Below are positions 20,946 to 30,775 of a stretch of DNA of 64,000 nucleotides, one piece after another. The notes beneath the pieces are model-generated. The model was not told the origin of the DNA. It ran no database searches and saw nothing but the letters and a program-made list of their open reading frames with translations. The position numbers and the translations under genes were made by a program. Origin of the DNA: Lepidostoma basale (lineage: Eukaryota; Arthropoda; Insecta; Trichoptera; Lepidostomatidae); the NCBI GenBank assembly GCA_022606425.2, contig JAHDVF020001346.1:1-64000 (forward strand), read 5' to 3'. Position 1 is the stretch's first letter. The number at the start of each line of letters is the position of its first letter.

Positions 20946-21540
20946 ATTCTTGTTATAATTTTTGTTACTTTTTTTACTTTTATTAATCTTAGATGCATAA
21001 AACTATTGTAAGCATCTCTGGTTTAGTTTTAACGGAATCTAGCTACTAAAAGCACAATATTATTATTCGTCACGTAACGCGATGTTTCAGGAACAAAAAT
21101 AATAGTGTCTATAGTGAATTCCCGTGTATCGGGGTTTACGGACGAACCTCAGTTTATCTAAGTTAGCAGACAGTCGGTAGATCGAAAACTGGAAACGCAA
21201 TGGGGAAATCGTTTAACAAAACATGTATCCATGACAATAGTACCAATTTTGATTGGAGAATCACAAGAGACAATAGAAAGGCAACGGCAATTTATTTTGT
21301 ATTGAGTCCGCGCTTCGTACCAGGAGGCGCCCAAGATTTGCTTCTTACGAAGTGCGGATATAGAGATGAAGGACGTTTTATTTATCATTTTTACATTAAA
21401 ATATCCTTTGGGGCATTGAAATGAACTATTCTTAAACAATAATTATGTATTCTTCAGAGCAAGAGCAACCAGTGATGGTAGAGAGAAAGATTATTGAGAG
21501 AGTTGATGCATATGTATCATCATATTATGCATATTACATT
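20946..21540. other. Unassigned, low repeat content
   Basis: Includes a 74-codon plus frame (21200-21424, MGKSFNKTCIHDNSTNF start) and an overlapping minus frame (21439-21158). Neither matches a family I know. Confidence 0.35.
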
Positions 21541-21905
21541 CACAAGAGTAACAGTATAAAAACTCTAAGACACCCAGCGAACAACGGAGAGCAGGAGTTG
21601 AACATCAGTCCGTGAGACAGAAAACGAAATAAATGGATCAGTGAAAGGACCAAAATTTGTAGCGTGCAAAGTAGCTTCGTTGAAATGAAATTGGGGCAGC
21701 CATATAGCGAGGACAACGAATGATCGGTGTACCAGACGCACCGAGAACCGGCCACAGAAGTCACAAGCAAGATGGTCTGACGACATCAATGAGTGGCAAG
21801 AGGTCAATGGGACAGAGTGGCGAAGGTTAGGGGTTTTATGGAAGTCGGGAAGGGAGGACTTTGTCCAACACTGGACGACTAATGGCTGATGATGACGATG
21901 AATAT
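21541..21905 (+). mobile_element. LINE-D 3' end
   Basis: Shifted frames give KLGQPYSEDNE and HREPATEVTSKMV-like pieces, then SDDINEWQEVNGTEWRRLG and a FVQHWTTNG-like end, followed by ATGATGACGATGAA. An opposite-strand relative lies at 29283-29495. LINE tail by the DD(I)..WQ(E)VNGTEWR signature. Multiple breaks. Confidence 0.7.
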
Positions 21906-22690
21906 CCCTTGTGAAATATATTTCTTAGGGATTAAGGATAAAGCAAAACTCATCTTATTAATGAAATGGAAACGTATAAAGTTAAGATTGCTTTGTTAGT
22001 AGTTTAACAATCTTCTAATTTCCCGTGCGGTCTGCGGGATCTGGCTTTGTTCACCGCACGCCATCCATCTGACTCCAACAATACGCTTAAGTTATTAACC
22101 CATCTGATCGGCGGCTTCCTTCATCTTCACCTGTTGGTTGCTTTGAAAAGAGTTAGTAGGAATATTCTAAACATTCTCCGTGATTGCGGTCTACATCAAG
22201 TAGAGGGTCGTTACATGCTTTACTTTTCTCGTTTATTTTTTCAGCGAATTCTACTCATTTTAACTAAAAAATATTGTTTAAATGTATTGTGTGTATATTC
22301 AAATCAGTGGTTCTCAAAATTGGAATTATCGTCCCCATGAGGGTGCTAGAGGGATACTCCTAACGGTGGTAACATGAATACAGATTCATGCGTAGGTGAT
22401 GATCATGATTCTGTAATGTAATTCTATATCCTCTTAAGACTTGATGGTGGAATGATATTTTTTGTAAATAGGGCATGTTTGTATCTTCATATATTTTTTT
22501 AATGAAAATTCGTTTTATTTTTAAAATACAGTAGGTACACACTACATATTCAGCAGTATCGTTAAAAGCGTACTGCTGTACGGATGCAAGACTTGGAAAG
22601 GGAGACTTGGACTTGGACTTGACTACTGCGGACGTTATTGTAAAACTCCAGGTGTTTATATACTTCGCTCTATATTCAAGATCTATTGGC
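21906..22690. other. Unassigned
   Basis: 22020-22210 is less AT-rich and may be an old LINE tail (CCATCCATCTGACTCC...). I could not frame it. A short TTGGACTTGGACTTG run lies at about 22606. Confidence 0.35.
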
Positions 22691-23000
22691 CCCAAACAGT
22701 GTCAAATGTCGTTCTCTGGATCATGGCAGGCGAAAAGCCAATTAGAGAACAAGTGGCTAGACGCAAATGGCTGTTGATGGGTCACAATCTGAGATGGAAC
22801 CCAGCCTGCATCGTTCAGGGCTCACTAGGCTGGTCCCCTATGGGGGGAAAGAGCTATTTGGAGAAGAGCCCTGCAGGACGAGATTAAAACTGCATGCCTC
22901 ACTTGGGATGATGTTAGGTATCAGGCATGTGATAGAATCGGTTTGAGAAGGTTCCTTGAGGCCATATGCACCACGGAGTTGTGACAGGACAAGAAGAATC
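22691..23000 (+). mobile_element. LINE-E 3' end
   Basis: A plus frame from 22699 reads IREQVARRKWLLMGHNLRWN, PACIVQGSLGW, then shifts; LKTACLTWDDVRYQACDRIG and LRRFLEAICTTEL with stop and QDKKN follow. It ends AGGACAAGAAGAATC. Fragments of the same end lie at 9625 and 34150. Confidence 0.72.
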
Positions 23001-23180
23001 GAATCAAATCAAATCAAATCAGTTTATTTTCTCAAAAGACATTACAAACATTTTTTATATTATAGTTTAAGGCATCTATTGAGAACAGGTAAAACATAAT
23101 AAATATATAATACCAGGAACGCATGAGAGATGGTTCGACATTAGGAATACAAGATACTCTCCAAAGTCAAGAGTATTTGT
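23001..23180 (-). mobile_element. LINE-H 3' end with (TTTGA)n tail
   Basis: (AATCA)n then AGTTTATTTTCTCAAAAGAC is the complement of 48840-48885, where the element reads AATAAACTGATTTGATTTG. It is tail-to-tail with LINE-E. Confidence 0.72.
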
Positions 23181-23210
23181 CACGGATATTTGTCATAAGC
23201 ATGTTAATGT

Positions 23211-23558
23211 GGTGCGAATGAAAGTGTTATGAACAAAATAATGAAAGGGTCATTAAGATGGTTTGGACACATGGAAAGAATGAGTGAAGACAAAATGGTA
23301 AAGAAGGTATATGTAAACGGCGTGAACGGAGCTAGAAATAGAGGAAGGCCGAGGAAAACGTGGCACGATCAAATCAATCAAATATTGAATGTTGGTCACG
23401 TGAGGAGTCGGAGAAATCGACGTGCGTGCATGACAAGATGTATGAATGTAGAGGAATCGAGAGAAGTATGTCAGGACAGAACAGTGTGGCCTTCCATTCT
23501 TTCTGCCTACCCATCCGGGGAGACGGCGTGATGGTTAGTTAGTTAGCTAGTTAGTAAT
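23211..23558 (+). mobile_element. LINE-A 3' end, well preserved
   Basis: A 100-codon frame (23229-23531) runs from MNKIMKGSLRWFGHMERMSE through VYVNGVNGARNRGRPRKTWH and RACMTRCMNVEES to ILSAYPSGETA and TGA. The stop lies inside GGCGTGATGG, so the tail GTTAGTTAGTTAG starts 4 bp after it. Confidence 0.93.
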
Positions 23559-24079
23559 TTGAATAAAAAAAGGTTCAAATAAAAAATATATATATTTATA
23601 TATAAATTATACAAAAGATACCGATTTAATAGAAAGATAGAGATATAAAAAAGACACGTTTATGAAAAGCTATATTAAACAAAAGATTATAATTGAATAA
23701 CCGTATTTTTTGTGATGTAGGTAATATACGTTCAGTAGATATGTGAAAAATTTCATCTTAAGTCGGTGAGGGGAACAAAAGCGCTCAATCTTAAGTTAAC
23801 TTTTTATTCAAAACAGAACACACCTTTGGCTCGTACGGGAGGGTAAGGATAACCCGTAGTAGGCAAGGAGCTGTCGGAGTAAGGACCTTCCTCTCGGCTG
23901 AATAATTCCGCATATATATGGGCGCGGGGTGGAATAATTACCCGGCGAGATAAGCCCTGTTGTCTTAGGCGACCGCTCCCGGATAGTGCGCCCGCAGGCC
24001 TTCAAGGGTAGCCCGTCAACTTTTCACAAGGCTCCGGTCCCGAGGATTGTTAAAAATTGATTCAATTAAATTTAACGCT
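23559..24079. other. AT-rich, then a GC-rich unassigned block
   Basis: 23815-24030 is GC-rich with a 65-codon minus frame (24005-23808). It may be an old LINE or SINE; no family recognised. Confidence 0.35.
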
Positions 24080-24540
24080 GTAGTGTGTAGTATATTGTAC
24101 ACCCTGTTTCGAAACTCTCTGCAGCTTCGAAGAAACGTGCGACTCATAACCTATTTCTTTACATATTTAATACGAAAGAAAACGTATATTTTCTAGATGT
24201 GTTATTATATTTTGTGTACATGTTTCGCCTGTCTAAGGCATTATCAAATGTTGCAAATACATTTGATATTGCCTTGAATAAGCGAAACGTGGTATTCACA
24301 TAACTAGAAAACAGACGTTTTCATTCGTATTAATTACAATATTTAATATGGAGTATGACGTCATTGTTCAAGAAACGAAAAATATTATTTATTTACATTG
24401 ATAAGGGGATATTGGTCTAGTTGTTTCTGATAGATATCTCCGACAGTGACAGTATATACTGTTATATTTATAAGCTGCAGAACTAACCTGCCTCTGGTGA
24501 TATCGGTGGGAAGAGAAAAAGATCCCAAATGGGGGTTAAT
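24080..24540 (+). mobile_element. LINE-H fragment split by an HHR-E insertion
   Basis: CAGCTTCGAAGAAACGTGCG to CTATTTCTTTACAT (24123-24164) and GGGGATATTGGTCTAGTTG to GGTGGGAAGAG (24404-24516) match consecutive parts of LINE-H at 48450-48640. The 24165-24391 element separates them, flanked by TTTACAT on both sides. Confidence 0.7.
24165..24391. mobile_element. HHR-E fold-back nested in LINE-H
   Basis: A 227-bp palindromic element with minus arm GCCTTAGACAGGCGAAAC (24241-24222 region) and plus arm TTTGATATTGCC. It is bounded by TTTACAT at 24158-24164 and 24392-24398, a likely 7-bp target duplication. Confidence 0.65.
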
Positions 24541-24897
24541 AACTAACAACTAACTAACTAACTAACCATCACGCCGTTTCTCCGGAGGGCTAAGCAGCGA
24601 GGATGGATCGCCATACTGCTCTGTCCTGACATACCACTTACAATTCTTCTACATTCATACATCGCAACATGCATGTTTGTCGAATTTTTTTACTTTGAAG
24701 TTAGTCGTCTTTCAATGAATTGGTCATGCCATGCTTTCCTTGATCATTCACGGCTTCTCTTTTCACGCTTCTCACGCAGCTTGAATACAATTTACTAACC
24801 ATTCTTCTCTCAAACATTCGTTCCATATGTCCAAACCATGTATGGGATCCCTATTTTATTTTAATGATGATCTTATCATACGCCTTACATTTTATTT
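24541..24897 (-). mobile_element. LINE-A 3' end, minus
   Basis: (CTAA)n CCATCACGCCGTTTCTCC at left; coding tail to the KCKAYDKI region near 24890. Degraded. Confidence 0.85.
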
Positions 24898-25094
24898 TTT
24901 AAGTGTCACATTTATATAGTTTACGGAACAGAAAACTTGAATTTTTCATAAAATAATCAGTAATTCAGCTTTTTTTAATGACAAATATATTATATTTGCC
25001 TCAATTCTTTTTTATATACTTTGTACATAAAACAATAACAACATATTGAGAAAATATTTAAAATACTCGTATTATAAAATTGTTCCAAAATAAA

Positions 25095-25310
25095 TCTTTA
25101 TAACATCTGTCAAAACTGATCATATTTGTAAACAATTTTATAATATTTTAAATATCTTTATAATATCACTGAGGAAGGACCGGGTTGTCCGAAACATGTC
25201 TGATATAATTTATTTTTTTAAAGTTTGTGTTGTATATACAAAGGACATAAAAAATAAAAAGACAAATAAAACACATACAACACAAAGAATGGCGAACATA
25301 GAATAAACAA
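25095..25310 (+). repeat. HHR-B element, single arm
   Basis: From CATCTGTCAAAACTGATCAT (25107) through a hammerhead-like core (25163-25206), TTGTATATACAAAGGACAT, to the conserved block ACAACACAAAGAATGGCGAA (25277-25296). Close to 40855-41020. No coding capacity. Confidence 0.65.
25163..25206 (+). ncRNA. Hammerhead-like motif B1, best example
   Basis: Helix I: ATATCA (25163-25168) pairs fully with TGATAT (25201-25206). Core CTGAGGA (25169-25175), extra A, helix II GGAC (25177-25180) with GTCC (25187-25190), GAAAC (25191-25195), AT, GTC (25198-25200) with predicted cleavage after C25200. All invariant core positions (CUGANGA, GAA, UH) are present. Helix III is only A-U and C-G around two bases, so cleavage might need a dimer. 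The extra nucleotide after A9 has a precedent in the plus hammerhead of chrysanthemum chlorotic mottle viroid. Activity untested. Confidence 0.6.
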
Positions 25311-25351
25311 ATATATTCTCCTATATTCACCGTAATTTTGGGTTGTGGATA

Positions 25352-25428
25352 CATTGAAAAGTTTTTTTTTTAAACTTTGTATACAACAAAGTTCGTGTTG
25401 TATACAAAGTTTAAAAAAAACATTGTTC
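25352..25428. repeat. Short perfect palindrome
   Basis: TTTAAACTTTGTATACAACA at about 25369-25388 and its complement at 25394-25413 form a hairpin with A/T-run flanks. The sequence also resembles the GTTGTATATACAAAG part of HHR-B. Confidence 0.6.
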
Positions 25429-25603
25429 AACAAATGTATTCATTCATATATACGTCACAAATCCATTTAAGATTCTTATTACTGTTATTAGGGTGATCTC
25501 AGATAAATAGAAGAAAATAATAGTGATTGAGTGTAGATGAACGATGCAAATGGAGCAGAAATCCAGAAAAAACGCGAACCTTTATTATGGTCTTACTTTA
25601 TCT

Positions 25604-25737
25604 ATGACGACCTTCGTGACCGAGTGGCAAGTACTACGACTATCACAACAAACGTCCCTGGTTCTATTCCCTGCGATGGCAGTGTGATTGTCACACCGTC
25701 TTTGGTCTGGTGTAGAAATCACAATCACAAGTTCAAA
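25604..25737 (+). mobile_element. SINE-1, 5' half
   Basis: A box TGACCGAGTGGC (25619), B-box region GGTTCTATTCC (25659), then CAGTGTGATTGTCACACCG and GGTCTGGTGTAGAAATCAC. Truncated before the GACAATAAAATGG segment. Confidence 0.75.
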
Positions 25738-25789
25738 AAGGCCTACATGCTGCAGCCTCCTTGCGAACTTTCCTAAAGTCCAAGTTTCT

Positions 25790-26345
25790 ATCCAGAAACA
25801 CCAAGCTGCCTATTTTTAATACCATCATCAAGTCAGTGGTGATGGTGATATATGGTTCTGAGTCTAAAAGAACAACAAAGAATCTACTGGTTTGAGAATA
25901 GAATACTTAGAATGAACCTGGGACCCAGACCTTTGGAACTTGGAGGCATAGGACCAACCAAGAGATCCGTACGATGACCCAGCAGCCCTTTATAACGAGC
26001 ACCGTAAGAGCCGGTCGCCTAGCATGGATTGGGCACGTATGCCAAGCCGAAGAGACCAGAGCAATCAAGACCCTGACGCGTCTAGACCGACTAGAGTAAG
26101 GCCTCTAGGAAGGCCTAGACAGCGCCTAATAAACAATGTTCTGGCTGATCTGTCTAGGTTGGGCAAATCGGAATGCTGGGAGCAAAAGGCGCAAGATAGA
26201 GGAGCTTTGCGAAAAATCATCAAGGAGGCTAAAACTCTTCAAGAGTTGTATGGCCATAGGAAGTAAGTATGTAGTATACCCTTTACATCGATTTGGTTCA
26301 CTGTTTAATGATGTAAAGAGCGATTCAACAAAATAAATAAATACA
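25790..26345 (+). mobile_element. LINE-F 3' end, partner of SINE-1
   Basis: Frames with breaks give YGSESKRTTK, ENRILRMNLGPR, RAGRLAWIGHVC, then RPRQRLINNVLADLSRLGKS and LQELYGHRK with stop at 26266. The 3'UTR (26270-26340) contains TTTACATCGATTTGG and GATGTAAAGAGCGATTCAAC plus an AT-rich tail. This is shared with SINE-1 at 9360-9440. Confidence 0.75.
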
Positions 26346-26860
26346 ATATTATAAAGATAAACAGTCATTTATTAGATCAATCTAATTGCGAGGTATAAGT
26401 ATTACGAGGGGAGGGTAAGTAAGAAAATGCAATAGCCAGACGATCTATAAAAAAGAGGCTTCATTGTTTTAGAATAAAGGAGGAAGGTAGGTTACCCGCT
26501 CAGTCACTTAAATGTTGAAGCCAGTGGCAAAATTTCTAATATTATATCATGTATGCAACGGTGGAACATTAAAATTTCTTCTCTGGAAATTATATGACTA
26601 CTACAGTTTCTTACTTTGACTATGGACGACTCCTAGGGGGTATACTACAGTCCTGTAAAATCCCATCCCAATGTCAGTTTCATATGTCGTGCCCTCTCCT
26701 TGTCAGTAATGCTCAAGAACGTTTAGATTATGGTTCGCCGAATTTCACAGTTGATTATTGAGAGTAAAAAATAAAAAGGTGTACTAGAGAATTATTTCAC
26801 AGGGATTTATAATAATGTCGAGTATACACAAATATTTAAATATGTTGGCGGTGTAGACAG
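26346..26860. other. Unassigned
   Basis: No coding or repeat family recognised. Confidence 0.45.
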
Positions 26861-27302
26861 ACAACATCGATCCCGAAAAGGAAGTGAGGTGCAGAATAGA
26901 GATTGCGAGGGCTGCATTCAACAATATGAGACCATTCTTCTGCAATGACGACATCAACATAAAATTGAGACAGAGGATGGTCAGGTGCTATATTTGGTCC
27001 ATATTACTACACGGAGTGGAGACCTGGACCTTCAAAGTGAACGCAATAAACCGTATAGAAGCACTTGAAATGTGTCTCCATCGCAGAATATTGTGGATTT
27101 CATGGACTGAATAAAAGGGAAGATCGAGGGTGGGAAGCGCGGTGTGGGAAGACCCCAGATGTCCTGGCTCGAGAATATTAAGGAATGAACCCAATTACGG
27201 GGGGTGGGGGAGTAGTTCATTCTGGCACAGTACAGAGAGGCCCACGCCAGGGTGATAGCCGACGTCGGGGGGACCTGACGTGGCACTCAAAGAAGAAGAT
27301 GC
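26861..27302 (+). mobile_element. LINE-G, RTE-like 3' end
   Basis: A 76-codon frame (26884-27114) reads MRCRIEIARAAFNNMRPFFC, DDINIKLRQRMVRCYIWSIL, LHGVETWTFK and EMCLHRRILWISWTE. The RIEIARAAF...R.VRCYVWS.LLYG.E.WT...EAFEMW..RR.L.I.WT pattern is typical of RTE-type ORF2 tails. It then shifts frame through a GRGKRGVGRPQMSWLENI-like part and ends TGGCACTCAAAGAAGAAGA. Confidence 0.82.
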
Positions 27303-27469
27303 CAAATCAACTAAATATGTACAACATTTTGTGTTTAATTCAAGACAAAGTAGTTAACCTAAATACGTGTATCATATTCAAACATATAACATGTGTTTTA
27401 TGAACATGTGTTATATGCACTTTTGTTTATTTCAAGAAATATAAAGAACTTTTAGATATTTCTATTTTT

Positions 27470-27820
27470 CCTTTTTATACACTTTGTATATACAACATTT
27501 TTATTAAAAAATTAAATTATATAGACATGTTTCGGACAAACAGTCCTTCTCCAGTAAAGATACATTTAAAACAATATTATTAAATTGTTGTTGTTTACAT
27601 GATCTGACAGATGATAACATCTGTCAGATCATGTAAACAACACCAATTTTATTATATAATATTTTTTAAAATGTATCTTTACTGAAGAAGATTGTTTGTC
27701 CGAAACATGTCTATATAATTTAATTTTTTAATATAAGTGTTGTATATACAAAGTGTATAAAAAGGAAAAATAGAAATAAACCATCATAACAACACAAAGT
27801 ATGGCATATATAGAAGAAAC
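27470..27820. repeat. HHR-B fold-back element
   Basis: Two complete HHR-B arms in inverted orientation around 27615. The centre is a perfect hairpin: GTTTACATGATCTGACAGATG (first 20 at 27593-27612) and its complement up to 27638. The left arm (minus) has CTGGAGA (27554-27548), GGAC/GTCC, GAAAC, AT, GTC (27526-27524). The right arm (plus) has CTGAAGA (27682-27688), a damaged helix II (GATT against GTCC), GAAAC and GTC (27709-27711). The conserved ACAACACAAAGTATGGC block follows at 27790. Confidence 0.72.
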
Positions 27821-27884
27821 TTTTAGATATCTTAATGAAGTGTCGATACATATATTATTTTATGATAATCTTTTTTTTCATCAT

Positions 27885-28060
27885 ATGAAACTATAATAAA
27901 TTAATGATTCTTCTTAAAATTAAACTATTTTCTAGAAGTTTTATTGTAATTAATGGGAATACCATGTTTCTTTGGCTAAACCATTTAATAATGCCTTAGA
28001 TAAGCGAATAAAAAACAAAACAAACCGCTACTAGAAAACCGACGGTTTCATTCGTATTAA
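27885..28060. repeat. HHR-E fold-back, degraded
   Basis: TTTTCTAGAAGTTTTATTG, CATGTTTCTTTGGCTAAACC, ATAATGCCTTAGATAAGCGA and CTAGAAAACCGACGGTTTCA. Both arms are present; cores are lost. Confidence 0.55.
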
Positions 28061-28680
28061 GAATTTATTTCAGGTACTGAAATGGAACCAGCTTAAATTA
28101 TTCAAAATATAAAATAATATTTCATATGAAAAATGTCTGAAGTAATGGAGATAGATGTGGATATTGATAAATAATTTATTCTTGATTTAGGGATGTTTAT
28201 TTTGGGTGATACGGGTTGATTTTTAAAGCATCACGTGACAGTGGAATATATCACCGCCGCCTCTGCCCTTCTCTGCATACAATCCGGCCGGCGACCTAAA
28301 CCTACAAATAAATCTTTATAATAGGAATGAAATTTCTTCGGGGCACTGTCTACGCCGTATTCCGTAAAATTTAAGGTGTGGGAGAGTACCCACAATGTTA
28401 TTCTAAAAGTTTTTTTGTAACGCGTATTCCGTAATGTTACCTCTTTACCCCTGTAGCATCTATAGGTACCTATTTGTCTTTACATGTAACGTTAAATATT
28501 TTAATATTTTTCATTTATAATCGATTATACTATTATATAAATATTAATAGTAAACTATTAAACACATGTTTTAACGTAAAAAATTGGTTATTATTTAACA
28601 AAAATCAAAATTATTTTTTATTTTATCAAAAGCGGTTAATTTTTTTTATACAATCAAACTATGTAGATAAAGTCGCTTTT
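28061..28680. other. AT-rich with a small GC patch
   Basis: GC-rich at 28245-28300; otherwise AT-rich. The 99-codon plus frame (28474-28773) is low-complexity and overlaps SINE-2, so I do not call it. Confidence 0.4.
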
Positions 28681-28682
28681 TC

Positions 28683-28757
28683 CTTGAAAAAGCGACCAGA
28701 AGTTCAGAATAGAACCCATGACTTTTGGGTCAGAATCCAAACGTTCTGTCACTTAAA
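28683..28757 (-). mobile_element. SINE-2, tRNA-like fragment
   Basis: Minus strand GACAGAACGTTTGGATTCTG then CATGGGTTCTATTCTGAAC parallels 30698-30630 (GAACGCTTGGCTTCTGATC and GGGTTCGAGCC). The B box is degraded. Confidence 0.55.
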
Positions 28758-28778
28758 TATTAATTCAAATTAATTAAT

Positions 28779-29245
28779 TAATTCTACTTCTTCTTCTTCG
28801 TCAGCCTTCATCGGTACACTGCTGGACATAGGCCTCTTCCCTTCCTTTTCACTCGTCTCTATTTTTTGCCAGCTGCAGCCACATTTTCCCTCCATGGCAG
28901 AAATGTCGTCAGCCCACCTTTTCGCGGCCTGACGACGCTTCTCCTATTTTCCCATGGTCTCCACCTTATTATTTTCTGGGTCCATCTATCCTTACTTTGT
29001 CTCGCCACATGACCCGCCCATTGCCACTTCAGTCTCGCTATTCGTTCCATGATGTCTGATCTCTTCGTTTCTGATTTTATCTCGGAGACTGACGCCGAGC
29101 ATATGTCTTTCCATGGAACGCTGCGTGACTCTTAATCTCTCTACATTTCTCTTGGTGAGAGTCATAGTCTCTATCCCATAAGTCATCACCGGCAGTATGC
29201 ATGAATCATAGACTATAATTATATTTTCATTTATCATCAAACTGT
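28779..29245 (-). mobile_element. LINE-C 3' end, longest copy
   Basis: CTTCTTCTTCTTCG at left is the tail. On the minus strand, two overlapping frames give YDSCILPVMTYGIETMTLTK, LRVTQRSMERHMLGVSLRDK, IRNEEIR, then LKWQWAGHVARQSKDRWTQK and IRWRPWENRRSV. This is the classic post-RT tail of LINE ORF2 (LPVLTYGAETWTLT...R..QR.MER.MLG..L.D...). One frameshift near 29050. Confidence 0.88.
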
Positions 29246-29282
29246 AATTTATAACATACTCTCAATGATTAAACTACATACA

Positions 29283-29495
29283 ATATACCTTCATCATCAC
29301 CATCATCAGCCCTTAGTCGTCCAATGCTGAACATAGGCCTTCTTTTCCGACTTCCACAACTCTCTATCTCTCGCCGCTCTGTGCCATTGACCTCCTGCCA
29401 CTCTCTTGATGTCATCAGACCATCTAGCTTATGGTCTGTCATAATTTCTATGGCCGATTCTAGGTCGCCACTCCAATATACATTAATATACATTT
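29283..29495 (-). mobile_element. LINE-D 3' end, minus
   Basis: Minus frame: KLDGLMTSREWQEVNGTERR, EIESCGSRKRRPMF, then the (ATG/GAT)n end. Same family as 21541-21905, in opposite orientation. Confidence 0.7.
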
Positions 29496-29547
29496 GTTTT
29501 GGGAACAAATAATAATAATACTGGAACCAATTTATTTTTAACTATTA

Positions 29548-29775
29548 TAAATAACTAACTAACTAACCATCATGAAGAGGTAAGCCGAAAAAATGACCGA
29601 AACTTTTTTTCCCCCTAGATATGGCTCTCGATTCTTAACATTCATACATCGTATCATGCATGCACGTCGAATTCTCCGACTCTTCACGTGTCCGAAATTC
29701 AATATTTGATTTATTTAATTTCCTCAATCTTCCTCTATTTCTAGTTCCATTTACATCGTTAACATATACTTAAGG
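29548..29775 (-). mobile_element. LINE-A 3' end, minus, damaged
   Basis: (CTAA)n CCATCATGAAGAGG (internal deletion of CGCCGTCTCC) to TCCATTTACATCGTTAACAT. The next 29776-29860 holds TACGTCCAGCAGTGGATGG, the end of another LINE tail, unclassified. Confidence 0.8.
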
Positions 29776-29872
29776 CATACGTCCAGCAGTGGATGGAGGC
29801 AAGCCGATAACGTCTTAAGTCTGAACCCTGCTTTGAAACCCTTTTTTCTTAATTTGGAGACATTGAAATGAT

Positions 29873-30039
29873 TTAGAGGTTGGTCATGTTAGAAGTCGGA
29901 GGAATCGACGTGCGTGTATGACTCGTTGTATGAATGTGGAGGAAGCTAGAGAGGTTTGCCAGGATAGAGTAGTGTGGCGGTCCATTCTCTCTGCCTATCC
30001 CTGCGGGGAAACGGCGTGATGGTTTGTTTGTTTGTTTGT
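29873..30039 (+). mobile_element. LINE-A short insertion with 10-bp target duplication
   Basis: LINE-A from TTAGAGGTTGGTCATG to GGCGTGATGG and (TTTG)n. TTGAAATGAT flanks it at 29863-29872 and 30040-30049. Codes VGHVRSRRNRRACMTRCMNV, EEAREVCQDRVVWRSILSAY, PCGETA and TGA without a break. A recent, heavily 5'-truncated insertion. Confidence 0.93.
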
Positions 30040-30049
30040 TTGAAATGAT

Positions 30050-30597
30050 ATAATACATAGTAATAAAAAATTGTTTCCCCTTTTTTCAAAAAAAGTTAAA
30101 TTGTTGTGTCAAACGCAGAATTGTAAGAACAAATCTAATATAAATCATTAGCAATTTTCCTTGAAATGGTCCGCCACTGGTGTGTGCCTGTGTGTATATA
30201 CCTACAAATTGACTAATCGCGGGTCAACCAAAAATCTCCGCCGATATCTCAGGAAATGGTCCATTCACTCAAGCCGTTTATCTAAAAAAAGTCAGCTGAT
30301 GAGCGCTCGTGAAAAGTGAAAACTGCTCCATCGCTACGTACTACGTACACCCATACTCTGGCATTGACATAGCTTCACTTCGCCATCCATTCATAAAACG
30401 TGGTAAGACTCAAATACATATTTCTTTCATAAATATAACTATGACCAAAAAGTATCATACTTTCGTACGAAGTTCATTGTGGTATTATATTGTATTTGTA
30501 GAAGTAAGTTTTTTATTATTTTCTATTTTAAAAGACTAACACCAAAGATTCAAATCAATGATATTAGAATTTATTTTACAATCTTCAATGTGAGCAG
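30050..30597. other. Unassigned
   Basis: Nothing recognised. A direct TACGTACTACGTAC run lies near 30338. Confidence 0.45.
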
Positions 30598-30703
30598 AAA
30601 ATAGCTCATTATTATGAATAAGGAATCTGGTCGTGTCCAGGCTCGAACCCAAGTCCCCTTGATCAGAAGCCAAGCGTTCTATCCCCTAGACCACCACCCG
30701 ATT
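30598..30703 (-). mobile_element. SINE-2, tRNA-derived head
   Basis: Minus strand has an A-box-like TGGTCTAGGGGATAG (about 30697-30683) and a B box GGGTTCGAGCC (30650-30640), spaced as in a tRNA gene. It is flanked by AT-rich sequence without a discriminator stem, so it is a SINE head or tRNA pseudogene rather than a functional tRNA. Confidence 0.65.
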
Positions 30704-30775
30704 GATATTATATGTCTGCAACATTAGCTTGAATGGTGAAAAACTGGAACAAGTAGATGAGAAAAACTGGAACAA

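Noticed and set aside
30598..30703. Functional tRNA gene
   Set aside because: A and B boxes are present but no acceptor stem pairing is evident and a related degraded copy exists at 28683. Called SINE-2 instead.
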